A model generated the notes under the pieces. It ran no database searches. It saw only the letters and a list, made by a program, of their open reading frames with translations, and was not told where the DNA came from. From Comamonadaceae bacterium (GTDB taxonomy: Bacteria > Pseudomonadota > Gammaproteobacteria > Burkholderiales > Burkholderiaceae_C), in NCBI GenBank assembly GCA_021299875.1, contig JAJTEW010000001.1, positions 124,001 to 188,000 on the forward strand: 64,000 bases of DNA, in the 5' to 3' direction. Below, piece by piece: positions 8,101-16,166 of this stretch; positions within the stretch are counted from its first letter, which is position 1; each line of letters begins with the position of its first letter. The translations under genes were made by a program, and so were the position numbers.

Positions 8101-8604
8101 TCAAAGGGACGTCAATGCTTTGCGCCCCTGTGCCATGCGCTCTTCTAGATATGGACCGTAAAAGTCGGGCAAATAGGCGCCCTCCATTCGGTCAGCAACT
8201 TCTTTGCCTTGGGGCCCAAAAAACAAAAGCGTTGGCGCGATGGGCACCTTCCATGCTCGGACCAGTTGGTCATGGGTCGATAGCCTGCCCCCAAAATCAA
8301 CCACCGGCTGGGTGCTGCGCATGTCCACCTGCACGATGACCGTGCCGGCTTTTTGCATGGGCGACAAGTGACTGTGCCGCGCTTGGCGACAAAACACACA
8401 GCCGTCCAAGCTGACCATGACCACCAAGGCTTGTTTGTTTTGAATCGCCCGGGCCAACTCCTCGGGCAAAGATTGCGCTGCAGGCAATGTGGCGGGGCTG
8501 CGTTGGGCGAGCGCGGGCCCCAACCCCAAGGCCAAGCCAGCCATCACCAAACAGTCACGCCTGCGCCATGCTGAGGGGTGTGGCAAAGAGAGTACTGACG
8601 GCAT
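8101..8604 (-). CDS. Thioredoxin-like periplasmic protein (SoxW-like)
   Basis: 167 aa from ATG 8604, chosen because it opens on a signal with twin arginine (SAWRRRDCLVMAGLALGLG, ending near ALAQ); upstream in-frame starts would run into the divergent tsuA gene. A thioredoxin fold follows, with the redox pair C69-V-F-C72 after LVVMVSLDG and a cis-Pro region VPIAPTLLFFGPQG. This size and context match SoxW-type thioredoxins, which keep sulfur-carrier cysteines reduced in the periplasm. No SoxV/CcdA-type electron donor is in view. First gene of the group leading to sqr, divergent from tsuA. Confidence 0.82.
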   Translation of the reverse strand: MPSVLSLPHPSAWRRRDCLVMAGLALGLGPALAQRSPATLPAAQSLPEELARAIQNKQALVVMVSLDGCVFCRQARHSHLSPMQKAGTVIVQVDMRSTQPVVDFGGRLSTHDQLVRAWKVPIAPTLLFFGPQGKEVADRMEGAYLPDFYGPYLEERMAQGRKALTSL

Positions 8605-8650
8605 GGATTTAAGAAAGTGGACAATACCGGGTTTTGCGTTGGCCATTGAA

Positions 8651-8679
8651 TTGGACAATTTGGCCCCGATAAATATAAG
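8651..8679 (+). promoter_or_regulatory. Sigma-70-type promoter for the TsuA-like gene
   Basis: TTGGAC (8651-8656), a 17-bp spacer and TATAAG (8674-8679) lie upstream of the GTG start at 8706. Transcription would start near 8686, leaving a leader of about 20 bases that includes the GGAG ribosome-binding site at 8696-8699. Confidence 0.6.
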
Positions 8680-8705
8680 AAACCAGTGAATTATTGGAGA
8701 AATTC

Positions 8706-9770
8706 GTGAATCTCGCAAGCTTGCTCGAAACCTGGGGTGACACCCATGTATTGGCCATGGCCGGTGCCCTGGTGGGTTTCATTTTCGGTTTCGCGGCCCA
8801 ACGCAGCCGATTTTGTGCCCGTGCGGCCGTGATCGAATGCTGCGAAGGTCAGGCACGCGATCGCTTCAGCGTCTGGTGGCTGGCGTTTGGGGCTTGCCTG
8901 GTGGGTGTTCAGGCTTTGGTGTTCATGGGTGGCCTGAAACCTGCTGACGCCCGCTACATCGCCATGCCGAGCAGCATATCGGGCGCTGTTTTGGGGGGCT
9001 TGTTTTTTGGTGCCGGCATGATCTTGACACGCGGCTGCGCCAGCCGTTTGTTGATCTTGTCGGCCAACGGCAACATGCGTGCTTTGTTGGCTGGTTTGGT
9101 CTTCGCGGTCACGGTTCAAGCCAGCATCGCGGGCTGGTTGGCTCCTGCTCGCAAAGCCTTGGCAGGCCTGTGGGCTGTGGACGGTGGTCCGTCGCGCGAC
9201 TTGCTGCACATCACAGGGCTTGGCGCAACGGGTGGCCTGGTTCTGGGTTTGTTGGCATTGGCCACCGGTCTTTTCTTTTTCTTCAAAACACACCCCCAGC
9301 GCTGGGGCTTGGCCGCATTTGCACTGGTCACGGGATTGAGCATTGCTCTGGGCTGGGGTTTAACCCAGGCCATCGCGTCTCAGTCGTTTGAATCCATTCA
9401 AATCCAAAGCCTGAGCTTCAGCAGCGCATCGGCAGAAATGTTGATGCGGGTGTTGTCCAGCGCCACATCACCCAGCGTGGGTTTTGATGCCGGTTTATTG
9501 CCCGCCACATTTATCGGCTCTCTGTTAGGGGCCTTGGTGGGCGGTGAGTTCAAATTTGAAGGCTTCAAAACCGAAAACAAACTTGGCCATTACCTGGCGG
9601 GTGCTGTGCTCATGGGTTTTGGTGCCGTCTTGGCTGGCGGCTGCACCGTGGGCGCTGGCTTGACCGGTGGGTCTATTTTCTCGGTCACCGCTTGGCTCAC
9701 CTTGATCGCCATTTGGCTTGGCGCTGCTTTGGCTTGGCGCTTGCATCGCATCATGGGCTGGGCCATTTAG
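8706..9770 (+). CDS. tsuA: YeeE/YedE-family thiosulfate permease (TsuA-like)
   Basis: Integral membrane protein, about 354 aa, with around nine hydrophobic segments, probably importing thiosulfate. Start: GTG 8706, six bases after GGAG; an earlier TTG at 8694 overlaps that ribosome-binding site. The YeeE/TsuA signature is present as three cysteines in repeat-like motifs: C37 in QRSRFCARA, C111 in LTRGCASRLL, and a third near residue 318 in LAGGCTVGAGLTGG. In TsuA these relay thiosulfate by transient hydrogen bonds. The TusA-like partner TsuB is not encoded next to it. Divergent from the SQR group; followed by a strong terminator shared with the convergent fccB gene. Confidence 0.88.
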   Translation: MNLASLLETWGDTHVLAMAGALVGFIFGFAAQRSRFCARAAVIECCEGQARDRFSVWWLAFGACLVGVQALVFMGGLKPADARYIAMPSSISGAVLGGLFFGAGMILTRGCASRLLILSANGNMRALLAGLVFAVTVQASIAGWLAPARKALAGLWAVDGGPSRDLLHITGLGATGGLVLGLLALATGLFFFFKTHPQRWGLAAFALVTGLSIALGWGLTQAIASQSFESIQIQSLSFSSASAEMLMRVLSSATSPSVGFDAGLLPATFIGSLLGALVGGEFKFEGFKTENKLGHYLAGAVLMGFGAVLAGGCTVGAGLTGGSIFSVTAWLTLIAIWLGAALAWRLHRIMGWAI

Positions 9771-9776
9771 TTAAAA

Positions 9777-9808
9777 AAAACGCCGCAAGTCCAAGACTGC
9801 GGCGTTTT
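9777..9808. terminator. Bidirectional rho-independent terminator
   Basis: Perfect 11-bp arms AAAACGCCGCA (9777-9787) and TGCGGCGTTTT (9798-9808) around a 10-base loop. The A-run before and T-run after let it act on both strands, between the convergent tsuA and fccB genes. Confidence 0.9.
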
Positions 9809-9827
9809 GGGGTGAGACCTTCGAGCA

Positions 9828-11102
9828 TCAAGCCAGCGTATCGGCCCAGATGTTTTGCGCCCAAGACAAGGCATAGATGCCTTCCAGTTCGTTGGCGGCG
9901 CTCGAAACACCACCCGCGCCAGCCACAGCCACCATGGTCTTTCTCTCGGCATCGTAACGGTGCACGCTGGCCACATGGACCACATCTTTGCTGCTCACGA
10001 AGCTGTAGCAGGTGTTGTTGTAGACCGGCATGTTGTTGACCTGTTTGCCCATCAACAAAGCAATGACCGCAGCCGCGCAGGTCTTGCCATGCTGATTGGC
10101 CATGTGACCTGATTTGGGCATGCCCGGCGCAATCTGGATCGAATCGCCCAACACGTGCACGTTCTTGGCTGCTTTGGATTCAAAGGTCAAGAAGTCGACT
10201 TCGCACCAGCGCTTGTTGGCGGTGGCCAACCCGGCATTCACGGCCACATCACCGGCACGCATGCTGGGAATCACGTTCAGCACGCTGGCCTTGAGGTCTT
10301 CGTTGAACTCGAACTTCAAGGTCTTGTTGGCCACATCCACATCGGTCACGTTGTGCTTGCCGCGGTACTCGATGATGCCTTTGTAGCGGTCTGTCCAGGC
10401 CTTCTTGAACAAAGCGGGTTTGGAAGTGACGTCGTCGTTGGCGTCCAAAATCAAGACCTTGCTCTTGGGTTTGGCTCTGGTGAAGTAGTCGGCCACCTGG
10501 CAGGCGCGCTCGTAAGGGCCGGGAGGGCAACGGTAAGGCGCCAAGGGGATGGACATGGCGAACACGCCGCCATCGGGCATGGCTTCAAGTTGCTTGCGCA
10601 GGGTCAGGGTTTGCTCGCCCGCCTTCCAAGCGTGCATCACCTGCTCTTTGGCGCCAGCACGGTTCATGCCGGGCAAAGTCTCCCACATGAAGTCGACACC
10701 GGGCGAGACGATCAAGCGGTCATAGCTCAGCTCAGTGCCGCCCGCCAACTTGACGATGCGCTTGTCGGCGTCGATGGTGTTGACACGGTCCTGGATGACC
10801 TTGACGCCATGACGCTTGGTCAGGTTGTCATAGGGGGTGGTGATGTCGGCCATCGTCTTGCTGCCGCCGAGCACCAGGTTGGAGATGGGGCAGGAGATGA
10901 AGGCACTGTTAGGCTCCACCAAGGTGACCTGGATCTGCTTGTCAGACCACATGCGCAGGTACTTGGCGGCTGTGGCCCCCGAATAGCCCCCACCAATGAC
11001 CACCACCTTGGGGCCACTGCCACCACCGATGGTGGCGCAGCCGGAAACCATGCCCATGGCACCCAAAGCGGAGCCAGTTTGTAAAAAATGACGACGTTGC
11101 AT
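9828..11102 (-). CDS. fccB: Flavocytochrome c sulfide dehydrogenase, flavoprotein subunit
   Basis: Periplasmic FAD enzyme (FccB/SoxF family, 424 aa) oxidising sulfide and passing electrons to its cytochrome partner. The twin-arginine start QRRHFLQTG is followed by VSGC at 19-22, which fits a lipobox, so the mature protein may be a Tat-exported lipoprotein. Seen: FAD fold VVVIGGGYSGATAAKYL (33-49); C71 in FISCPISNLV, equivalent to the cysteine that binds FAD covalently; C192 (YRCPPGPYERA) and C365 (NTCYSF), the positions of the active disulfide; and VHVLGDSI near 316-322. It starts 11 bp after fccA, the classical pair. Converges on tsuA. Confidence 0.92.
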   Translation of the reverse strand: MQRRHFLQTGSALGAMGMVSGCATIGGGSGPKVVVIGGGYSGATAAKYLRMWSDKQIQVTLVEPNSAFISCPISNLVLGGSKTMADITTPYDNLTKRHGVKVIQDRVNTIDADKRIVKLAGGTELSYDRLIVSPGVDFMWETLPGMNRAGAKEQVMHAWKAGEQTLTLRKQLEAMPDGGVFAMSIPLAPYRCPPGPYERACQVADYFTRAKPKSKVLILDANDDVTSKPALFKKAWTDRYKGIIEYRGKHNVTDVDVANKTLKFEFNEDLKASVLNVIPSMRAGDVAVNAGLATANKRWCEVDFLTFESKAAKNVHVLGDSIQIAPGMPKSGHMANQHGKTCAAAVIALLMGKQVNNMPVYNNTCYSFVSSKDVVHVASVHRYDAERKTMVAVAGAGGVSSAANELEGIYALSWAQNIWADTLA

Positions 11103-11113
11103 GACTGTTTTCC

Positions 11114-11422
11114 TTATCGTTTTTGGGCTGCAAAATAGCCGGCGATGGCTTCAATTTGCTCGTCGGTGTAGCCCTTGGCGAGCTGGTGCATGATGGTGGC
11201 AGCGGGCACGCGACCGGCTTTGTAATCTTGCATTTTTTTGACCATGTCATTCTTATTGGAGCCAGCCAAGGAAATCATCCCCGGCTGAGCGCGGCCATCG
11301 GTGCCGTGACAAGCAGCACAAGAGGCCGCCAGGCTACGGGCCTGCAATGGATCGATCTGGGCTTGCGCCAGACCCGACGCGGCGACCAGGCAGGCCGCAG
11401 TCAAAAGGTGCTTCATCTTCAT
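11114..11422 (-). CDS. fccA: Monoheme cytochrome c subunit of sulfide dehydrogenase
   Basis: 102 aa class I cytochrome c with a signal peptide (MKMKHLLTAACLVAASGLAQA) and one heme site C35-A-A-C-H39; the distal methionine is probably in QPGMISLAG or in TIMHQLAKGY. The fold is completed by the C-terminal helix YTDEQIEAIAGYFAAQ. As electron acceptor of the adjacent flavoprotein it would hand electrons to the respiratory chain. It is a one-heme, SoxE-like version, shorter than the diheme FccA of Allochromatium. Follows the DsrE-like gene by 49 bp and precedes fccB by 11 bp. Confidence 0.9.
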   Translation of the reverse strand: MKMKHLLTAACLVAASGLAQAQIDPLQARSLAASCAACHGTDGRAQPGMISLAGSNKNDMVKKMQDYKAGRVPAATIMHQLAKGYTDEQIEAIAGYFAAQKR

Positions 11423-11471
11423 GGGTTTTCCTCGATTAAAATCAATGCACAGCTGGTTTTACCCAGCCAAC

Positions 11472-11882
11472 TCAGGGACGCAAATACACATAGCCTTGCT
11501 TGGCTTGCAATGTGGCCACTTCGGCCACGCCAGCAGGCACCACCTTGGCTTCCATCAACAACTTGTCGGTCGAAATCTTGCGGGCCACCAAGGTGTTGTT
11601 GCAAACGCGAAACTCCACACCCTTGTTGGCCAAGTCGCTGACGCCTCCGGCAAAGGCTTGGTCCATTTGGTTGACAGCGCCATCCAGCAAAAAGTCGATG
11701 CCCAGTCCATGGGCGACCACCACGATCTTGACCTTGGGATCAGCCGCCAAGTGGTTGCGAATGTTCCCAATCGCCCGTGATGCCTGCGGAATGCCCTCAC
11801 TCAGGTGGTACACGACCTTGATATCGGCCCAAGACAGGGATGTGACCAACAGGCCGATCAGCAACAACAGGTTTTTCTTCAT
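11472..11882 (-). CDS. Exported DsrE-like sulfur-carrier family protein
   Basis: 136 aa. Signal peptide MKKNLLLLIGLLVTSLSWA, then a DsrE/DsrF-like alpha/beta fold (IKVVYHLSEG, VKIVVVAHGLGIDFLL) with one conserved cysteine C94 in GVEFRVCNNTL, the position where DsrE-family proteins carry persulfide sulfur. AAGGAG precedes the ATG. The export signal puts it in the periplasm, where it could accept sulfane sulfur released by FccAB. Lies between the thiol-type ArsR gene and fccA in one direction, probably one transcript. Confidence 0.85.
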   Translation of the reverse strand: MKKNLLLLIGLLVTSLSWADIKVVYHLSEGIPQASRAIGNIRNHLAADPKVKIVVVAHGLGIDFLLDGAVNQMDQAFAGGVSDLANKGVEFRVCNNTLVARKISTDKLLMEAKVVPAGVAEVATLQAKQGYVYLRP

Positions 11883-11967
11883 TCGTTTCTCCTTAAGTAT
11901 GGATATTAGTCGCCTCTAGAGCGAATCTGTGCCCGTGAAAACCCGACTTGAAACTGACGCTTGTCTT

Positions 11968-12297
11968 TCAATCGGACTCGCTGGCAATTTGGACGCACAC
12001 CGCGCGGCAGAGTGTGACCACCCGCTCATTGATGATGCGGTAATAAATTTGTACGCCATCGCGGCGCTTGCCCACCACCCCAGCTTGGTAAAGCGTGTTC
12101 AGGTGCTGTGACATATTGGGCTGGGTGGTGTCGATTTCGGCCAGCAACTCACCGACGTTTTTCTCGGCATTGCACAGCGCACTGATGATGCGCAGCCGCA
12201 TGGGCGCAGACATCACGCGAAACACCTCTGCGGCTTTTTCAAAGACTTCTTCAGAGTCGGTCAAAACACCGTCGTCAACTTGGGCTTTGGCGGGCAT
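11968..12297 (-). CDS. ArsR-family thiol-sensing repressor (SoxR/BigR-like)
   Basis: 109 aa winged-helix protein. The core is VMSAPMRLRIISAL, recognition segment TTQPNMSQHLNTLYQAG, and wing GVQIYYRIINERV. Cysteines sit at C42 in alpha-2 (SALCNAEKN), the position of the reactive Cys in BigR/SqrR, and at C97 and C101 in the last helix (TLCRAVC). In that family a persulfide- or polysulfide-driven cysteine bridge releases DNA, so this is the likely sulfide-responsive repressor of the dsrE-fccAB genes that follow 85 bp downstream and of the adjacent dioxygenase gene. Note the C-x3-C pair, also seen in the ArsR protein at 3978. Confidence 0.85.
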   Translation of the reverse strand: MPAKAQVDDGVLTDSEEVFEKAAEVFRVMSAPMRLRIISALCNAEKNVGELLAEIDTTQPNMSQHLNTLYQAGVVGKRRDGVQIYYRIINERVVTLCRAVCVQIASESD

Positions 12298-12497
12298 GGG
12301 TCAATTCCATTGGTATGGGTTTTCGCCCGATTGTCCATTATCCAGGCGATGGTTCTTTTTGAGGACGGTCATCAAAGGCCGCACTGCACCGCTGTATGCG
12401 GCAAAGGCGCATTGTGGCCACTTTCAAGAAGACTTCCAACCAATGATTTGTTCTTTGCTTATGCACAGATGCAGCTAAAGCGGTCCCTGTTGCGGCG

Positions 12498-13472
12498 TCA
12501 AACAGCGTTCAAGGGAATTTTCAGATACGCCACCCCATTGGCTTCGGCAGGGGGCATCTCACCCGCCCGGATGTTGATCTGCACCGCCGGCAGCATCAAC
12601 ACCGGCATGGCCAGCGTGGCGTCGCGGGCACTGCGCATGCGCACAAAATCAGCCTCGCCTGTGCCATCTTTGAGGTGGATGTTGGCGGCACGCTGTTCGG
12701 CCACGGTGGTTTCAAACTGCACTGTGCGGCCCTCGGGCGGGTAATCGTGGCAAAGAAACAATCGGGTTAGCGCTGGCAGGCTCAAAATTCTTTGCACCGA
12801 CGCGTACAAGGCTCTCGCATCCCCCCCGGGAAAATCGCAGCGGGCCGAACCCACATCGGGCATGAACAAGGTGTCGCCCACAAACACCGCATCACCCACT
12901 TGGTAAGCCATGCAAGCCGGGGTGTGGCCAGGCACCGACAAGGCCTGCAATGGCAAATCGCCCACAGACAAAGTTTCGCCATCGGCCAGCAAGCGGTCAA
13001 ACTGGCGACCATCCACAGCGAATTCTGGTTCCAAATTGAAAATGTCCTTGAACACTTTTTGCACCGCTGTGATGTGCGTGCCCATGGCGGTTTGACCGCC
13101 CAACTGGGCTTTCAGGTAAGGGGCAGCGCTCAGGTGATCTGCGTGGGCATGGGTTTCCAAAATCCAAGCCACCTGCAGATCCTGCTTGCGCACAAAGTCA
13201 ATCACCCGGTCGGCCAAAGCCGTGCTGGTGCGGCCCGACTTGGGGTCATAGTCCAGCACCGAGTCGATGATGGCGCAGGCAGAACCGGCCGATGCATAGA
13301 CCACATAGCTCACCGTTCCAGTGACAAGATCGAAGAAACCCTCAACCTGAGGCGAAGCGGGCAATGGTGTGGCGAGGCTCAAGACAACAATCCTTGGGGT
13401 GAACAAGCGCAATGCTTGCGCTGAAAAATCAAACCTCTTTATATCAGCCGTGACCGATGTCCTGATTGACAC
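12498..13472 (-). CDS. Metallo-beta-lactamase-fold persulfide dioxygenase (ETHE1/Blh-like)
   Basis: Oxidises glutathione persulfide to sulfite, the step after SQR. Seen: the metal motif THAHADH, SVPGHTPACMAY, GDTLFMPDVG and LCHDYPPEG, giving the His/Asp ligands of a mononuclear iron site of the ETHE1/PDO group. 324 aa from GTG 13472; the first 40 residues (to about VVLSLATPL) do not look like the family, so a TTG near 13382 could be the true start. The C-terminal extension after the FETTVAEQR helix is Blh-like. Transcribed toward the SoxR/BigR-like gene across a 200-bp gap in which I see no gene. Divergent from the K+ channel. Confidence 0.87.
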   Translation of the reverse strand: MSIRTSVTADIKRFDFSAQALRLFTPRIVVLSLATPLPASPQVEGFFDLVTGTVSYVVYASAGSACAIIDSVLDYDPKSGRTSTALADRVIDFVRKQDLQVAWILETHAHADHLSAAPYLKAQLGGQTAMGTHITAVQKVFKDIFNLEPEFAVDGRQFDRLLADGETLSVGDLPLQALSVPGHTPACMAYQVGDAVFVGDTLFMPDVGSARCDFPGGDARALYASVQRILSLPALTRLFLCHDYPPEGRTVQFETTVAEQRAANIHLKDGTGEADFVRMRSARDATLAMPVLMLPAVQINIRAGEMPPAEANGVAYLKIPLNAV

Positions 13473-13509
13473 GGGTATTCAGGTCCATTTTCTTGTCTAA
13501 GATGCTTCT

Positions 13510-14445
13510 ATGCACGCACACCCCCCTCTCCGGCAGCGCCTTTTTTTGATTTTGGAGCTTCAAAGCCAGCAAGAACAAAAAGCCGCGCGGGGTTTTTCTT
13601 GGGTGTTGACCCTGATGGTGCTGAGCAACGTGATGGCTGTGATCTTGGAGTCGGTGCCGTCCATGGAGGCGCAATACGGTCGCAGCTTTCAACTGTTTGA
13701 GCTGTTTTCGGTGGCCTTCTTCAGCATCGAGTACCTGCTGCGCTTGTGGACCGCCGCCGACAGAAACCCCCAAAAGCACGCCACCGAAGCCCGCCGACGC
13801 TTGGCTTATGTTTTCAGTTTTCATGGCTTGGTGGATGTGTTGGCCATACTGCCTTTCTTTTTGCAAGCCTTGTTGCCGGGCCTGGACCTGCGCTTTTTGC
13901 GCATCGTCCGTGTCATGCGCATCTTGAAGTTGTCGCATTACTCCACCGCACTCGAGGACCTGATGGCCTCGATCTACGCAGAAAGAGACGCTTTTGTCTC
14001 GGCGCTCTACCTCTTGGTCTTGTCCATCCTGATCACCTCCTGCCTGATGTACTTTGCCGAGCACGCTTTACAGCCCGACAAGCTGGGCACCATCCCTGAC
14101 GCCATGTGGTGGTCCATCGTGACCATCACCACCGTGGGCTATGGCGATGTCACGCCCCTGTCGCCATGGGGCAAAGTGATTGGCGCATTCACCGCTTTGT
14201 CAGGGATTTTGACAGCGGCATTGCTGACAGGCATCGTGGCCTCGGCCTTTGCTGCACGGGTACGCACCCACGAACTGGAATTCACCACTGAAGTCGAGGA
14301 ACTCCTCAAAGACGGCCATGTCGATGCCAAAGAGCAAAGAACCATTGAACATTTGCGCCAAGAGTACAGCCTGACCGAAGACCACGCGCGGGCCATCGTG
14401 CGGCAAATCTTGGAAGAAAAGTCTTTGATGGCCCGAAGGGATTAA
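13510..14445 (+). CDS. Voltage-gated potassium channel, six-helix type
   Basis: 311 aa inner-membrane ion channel. Seen: S1 near 35-52 (WVLTLMVLSNVMAVI), S2-S3, a voltage-sensor S4 with basic residues every third position (LRFLRIVRVMRILKLSHYS), then S5, a pore helix and the K+ selectivity filter TITTVGYGDVTPL, and S6. A soluble C-terminal tail (VEELLKDGHVDAKEQRTIEH) ends in a short SHOCT-like helical segment, as in many bacterial Kv homologues. Stands alone between the sulfur locus and the iron transporter. Confidence 0.92.
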   Translation: MHAHPPLRQRLFLILELQSQQEQKAARGFSWVLTLMVLSNVMAVILESVPSMEAQYGRSFQLFELFSVAFFSIEYLLRLWTAADRNPQKHATEARRRLAYVFSFHGLVDVLAILPFFLQALLPGLDLRFLRIVRVMRILKLSHYSTALEDLMASIYAERDAFVSALYLLVLSILITSCLMYFAEHALQPDKLGTIPDAMWWSIVTITTVGYGDVTPLSPWGKVIGAFTALSGILTAALLTGIVASAFAARVRTHELEFTTEVEELLKDGHVDAKEQRTIEHLRQEYSLTEDHARAIVRQILEEKSLMARRD

Positions 14446-14466
14446 AGGCCACTCAACCAGCAGGTG

Positions 14467-16119
14467 CTAGGTCTTGTTGGGTGCTGCGGCAGCAGGTTGA
14501 CGCAAAGTCCGGCTGAGCAAAATCACCGGAATCAAACCCACCAACACCAAGGCCAATGAGGGCAGCGCCGCTTCACCCAAGCGCTCATCGCGCGCCAACT
14601 GGTAAGCCACCACGGCCAATGTGTCGCTGTTGAAGGGGCGCAGCACCATGGTGGCGGGCAACTCCTTCATCACGTCCACAAACACCAGCAAGGCGGCGGC
14701 GATGGTGGTGCGCTGAAGCAGCGGCGCGTGCACGCGGCGCATCAAACCCCAGCCGGTCACGCCCAGCATGCGGGCCGAATCGTCCAGACTGCTGGGGATG
14801 CGCGCATAACCGCTTTGCACAGATTGCAGCGCCACCGCACAAAAGCGCACCAGGTAAGCCCACACCAGGCCCAAAGACGTGGCCGTGATCCAGGCGCCCG
14901 CAGACGAGGCGGGCCAAACTTGCTGGACCCAACCCAGTGGCAATAGCAAACCCACCACCACCACCGCACCGGGAATGGCATAACCCAGACCCACCAGCTG
15001 GATGGCGCCACGGCTGATGCGGTCGGCCCGGCTGCGCACACTGAAGGCCAGCGCCAGCGCCACGCCCACGGCCAACACCGCCGTGATGGCGCCCAGACGC
15101 AAACTGGTCCAAGCCCACTGGCCAAAGCGCTCCCAGGGCATCTCGGTCGTCTCGCCCACAAAGGCCCTGAGCATGATGAGCACGGGCAACACAAAGCCCA
15201 ACAAAACAGGCACGCTGCAGACGGTCCACGCCAGAACGCGGCGCATGCCGTGCAACCGCACAGGCTGCGCCTCGGCCGAGCCCTGACGCGAGCCACGCCC
15301 CTGGTGGAAGCGCATGCGCCTTTGGGCGCTTTGCTCCAGTTGCAGCAACACGACCACCACCGCCAACAGCAGCGTGGCCAATTGCGCGGCAGCGATGCGG
15401 TTGTCCATGGACAGCCAAGCTTTGTAGATGCCGGCTGTGAAAGTCTGGATGCCGAAATAACTGGACACTCCAAAATCGGCCAAGGTTTCCATGAGGGCCA
15501 GCGCCACGCCCGCCGCCACAGCGGGGCGGGCCAGAGGCAAGGCGATCTCGCGAATGCGGCGAGACAGCGGCGCACCCAGCAGCCGCGCCGCCTCCATCAG
15601 GCCCGAAGCCCGCTCCACCAAGGCGGTGCGGGCGAGCAAATAGACATACGGGTAAAGCGAGAGTGTGAACACCAGCGCCGCACCCCAGACGCTGCGCACA
15701 TCGGGCCACAAACGACCCTGCAAACCCAAGGCCTCGCGCAAGGCCACCTGGAGCGGCCCACTGAATTGCAAAAAATCGGTGTAGGCGTAAGCCACCACAT
15801 AGGCCGGCATGGCCAAGGGCAAAAGCAGCAGCCATTCAAAAACGCCGCGACCCGGAAAATCAAACAACGTGACCAACACCGCCGTGGCCAAACCCAGCAC
15901 CGTCACCCCCACTGCCACCATCAGGCACAGGCCCAGCGTGGTCAGCGCGTAATCGGGCAGCACGGTGCCCGCCATCTCGCGCAAGATGCTGGCACTCTCG
16001 CCGCTCCATTGCAACCACGAGCCGAGCACGGCCAAAACCGGCAAGGCCAAAGCCAGCGCCAGCAGGGCAAAGATCAAGGAGGCAAGGCCCGATAAACGGC
16101 GGGCCAAAGTGGTCAGCAT
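14467..16119 (-). CDS. fbpB: Iron(III) ABC transporter permease, fused double-domain type
   Basis: 550 aa with about 12 membrane segments in two homologous halves, each with a BPD_transp_1 EAA loop: EAARLLGAPLSRRIREIALP near 180-200 and DDSARMLGVTGWGLMRR near 450-467. This is the FbpB/SfuB layout for ferric-iron import. The ATPase gene lies divergently next door instead of downstream, and no periplasmic FbpA gene is in view. No Shine-Dalgarno sequence precedes ATG 16119; a -10-like TACAAT on the minus strand ends eight bases before it, suggesting a leaderless transcript. Confidence 0.9.
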   Translation of the reverse strand: MLTTLARRLSGLASLIFALLALALALPVLAVLGSWLQWSGESASILREMAGTVLPDYALTTLGLCLMVAVGVTVLGLATAVLVTLFDFPGRGVFEWLLLLPLAMPAYVVAYAYTDFLQFSGPLQVALREALGLQGRLWPDVRSVWGAALVFTLSLYPYVYLLARTALVERASGLMEAARLLGAPLSRRIREIALPLARPAVAAGVALALMETLADFGVSSYFGIQTFTAGIYKAWLSMDNRIAAAQLATLLLAVVVVLLQLEQSAQRRMRFHQGRGSRQGSAEAQPVRLHGMRRVLAWTVCSVPVLLGFVLPVLIMLRAFVGETTEMPWERFGQWAWTSLRLGAITAVLAVGVALALAFSVRSRADRISRGAIQLVGLGYAIPGAVVVVGLLLPLGWVQQVWPASSAGAWITATSLGLVWAYLVRFCAVALQSVQSGYARIPSSLDDSARMLGVTGWGLMRRVHAPLLQRTTIAAALLVFVDVMKELPATMVLRPFNSDTLAVVAYQLARDERLGEAALPSLALVLVGLIPVILLSRTLRQPAAAAPNKT

Positions 16120-16125
16120 AGGCGT

Positions 16126-16161
16126 GGATTGTAGGAGCGCAGACCAACCTGCCTACAATCC
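16126..16161. promoter_or_regulatory. Symmetric divergent promoter for leaderless fbpB and fbpC
   Basis: GGATTGTAGG (16126-16135) and CCTACAATCC (16152-16161) form a perfect inverted repeat with a 16-bp centre. Each arm holds TACAAT reading outward, with seven or eight bases to the ATG on each side, so each would start transcription at or next to the start codon. The opposite arm offers TTGTAG as a weak -35 at 19 bp. Neither gene has a visible ribosome-binding site. The same palindrome could also bind a regulator such as Fur, though it does not look like a Fur box. Confidence 0.6.
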
Positions 16162-16166
16162 AAGCC

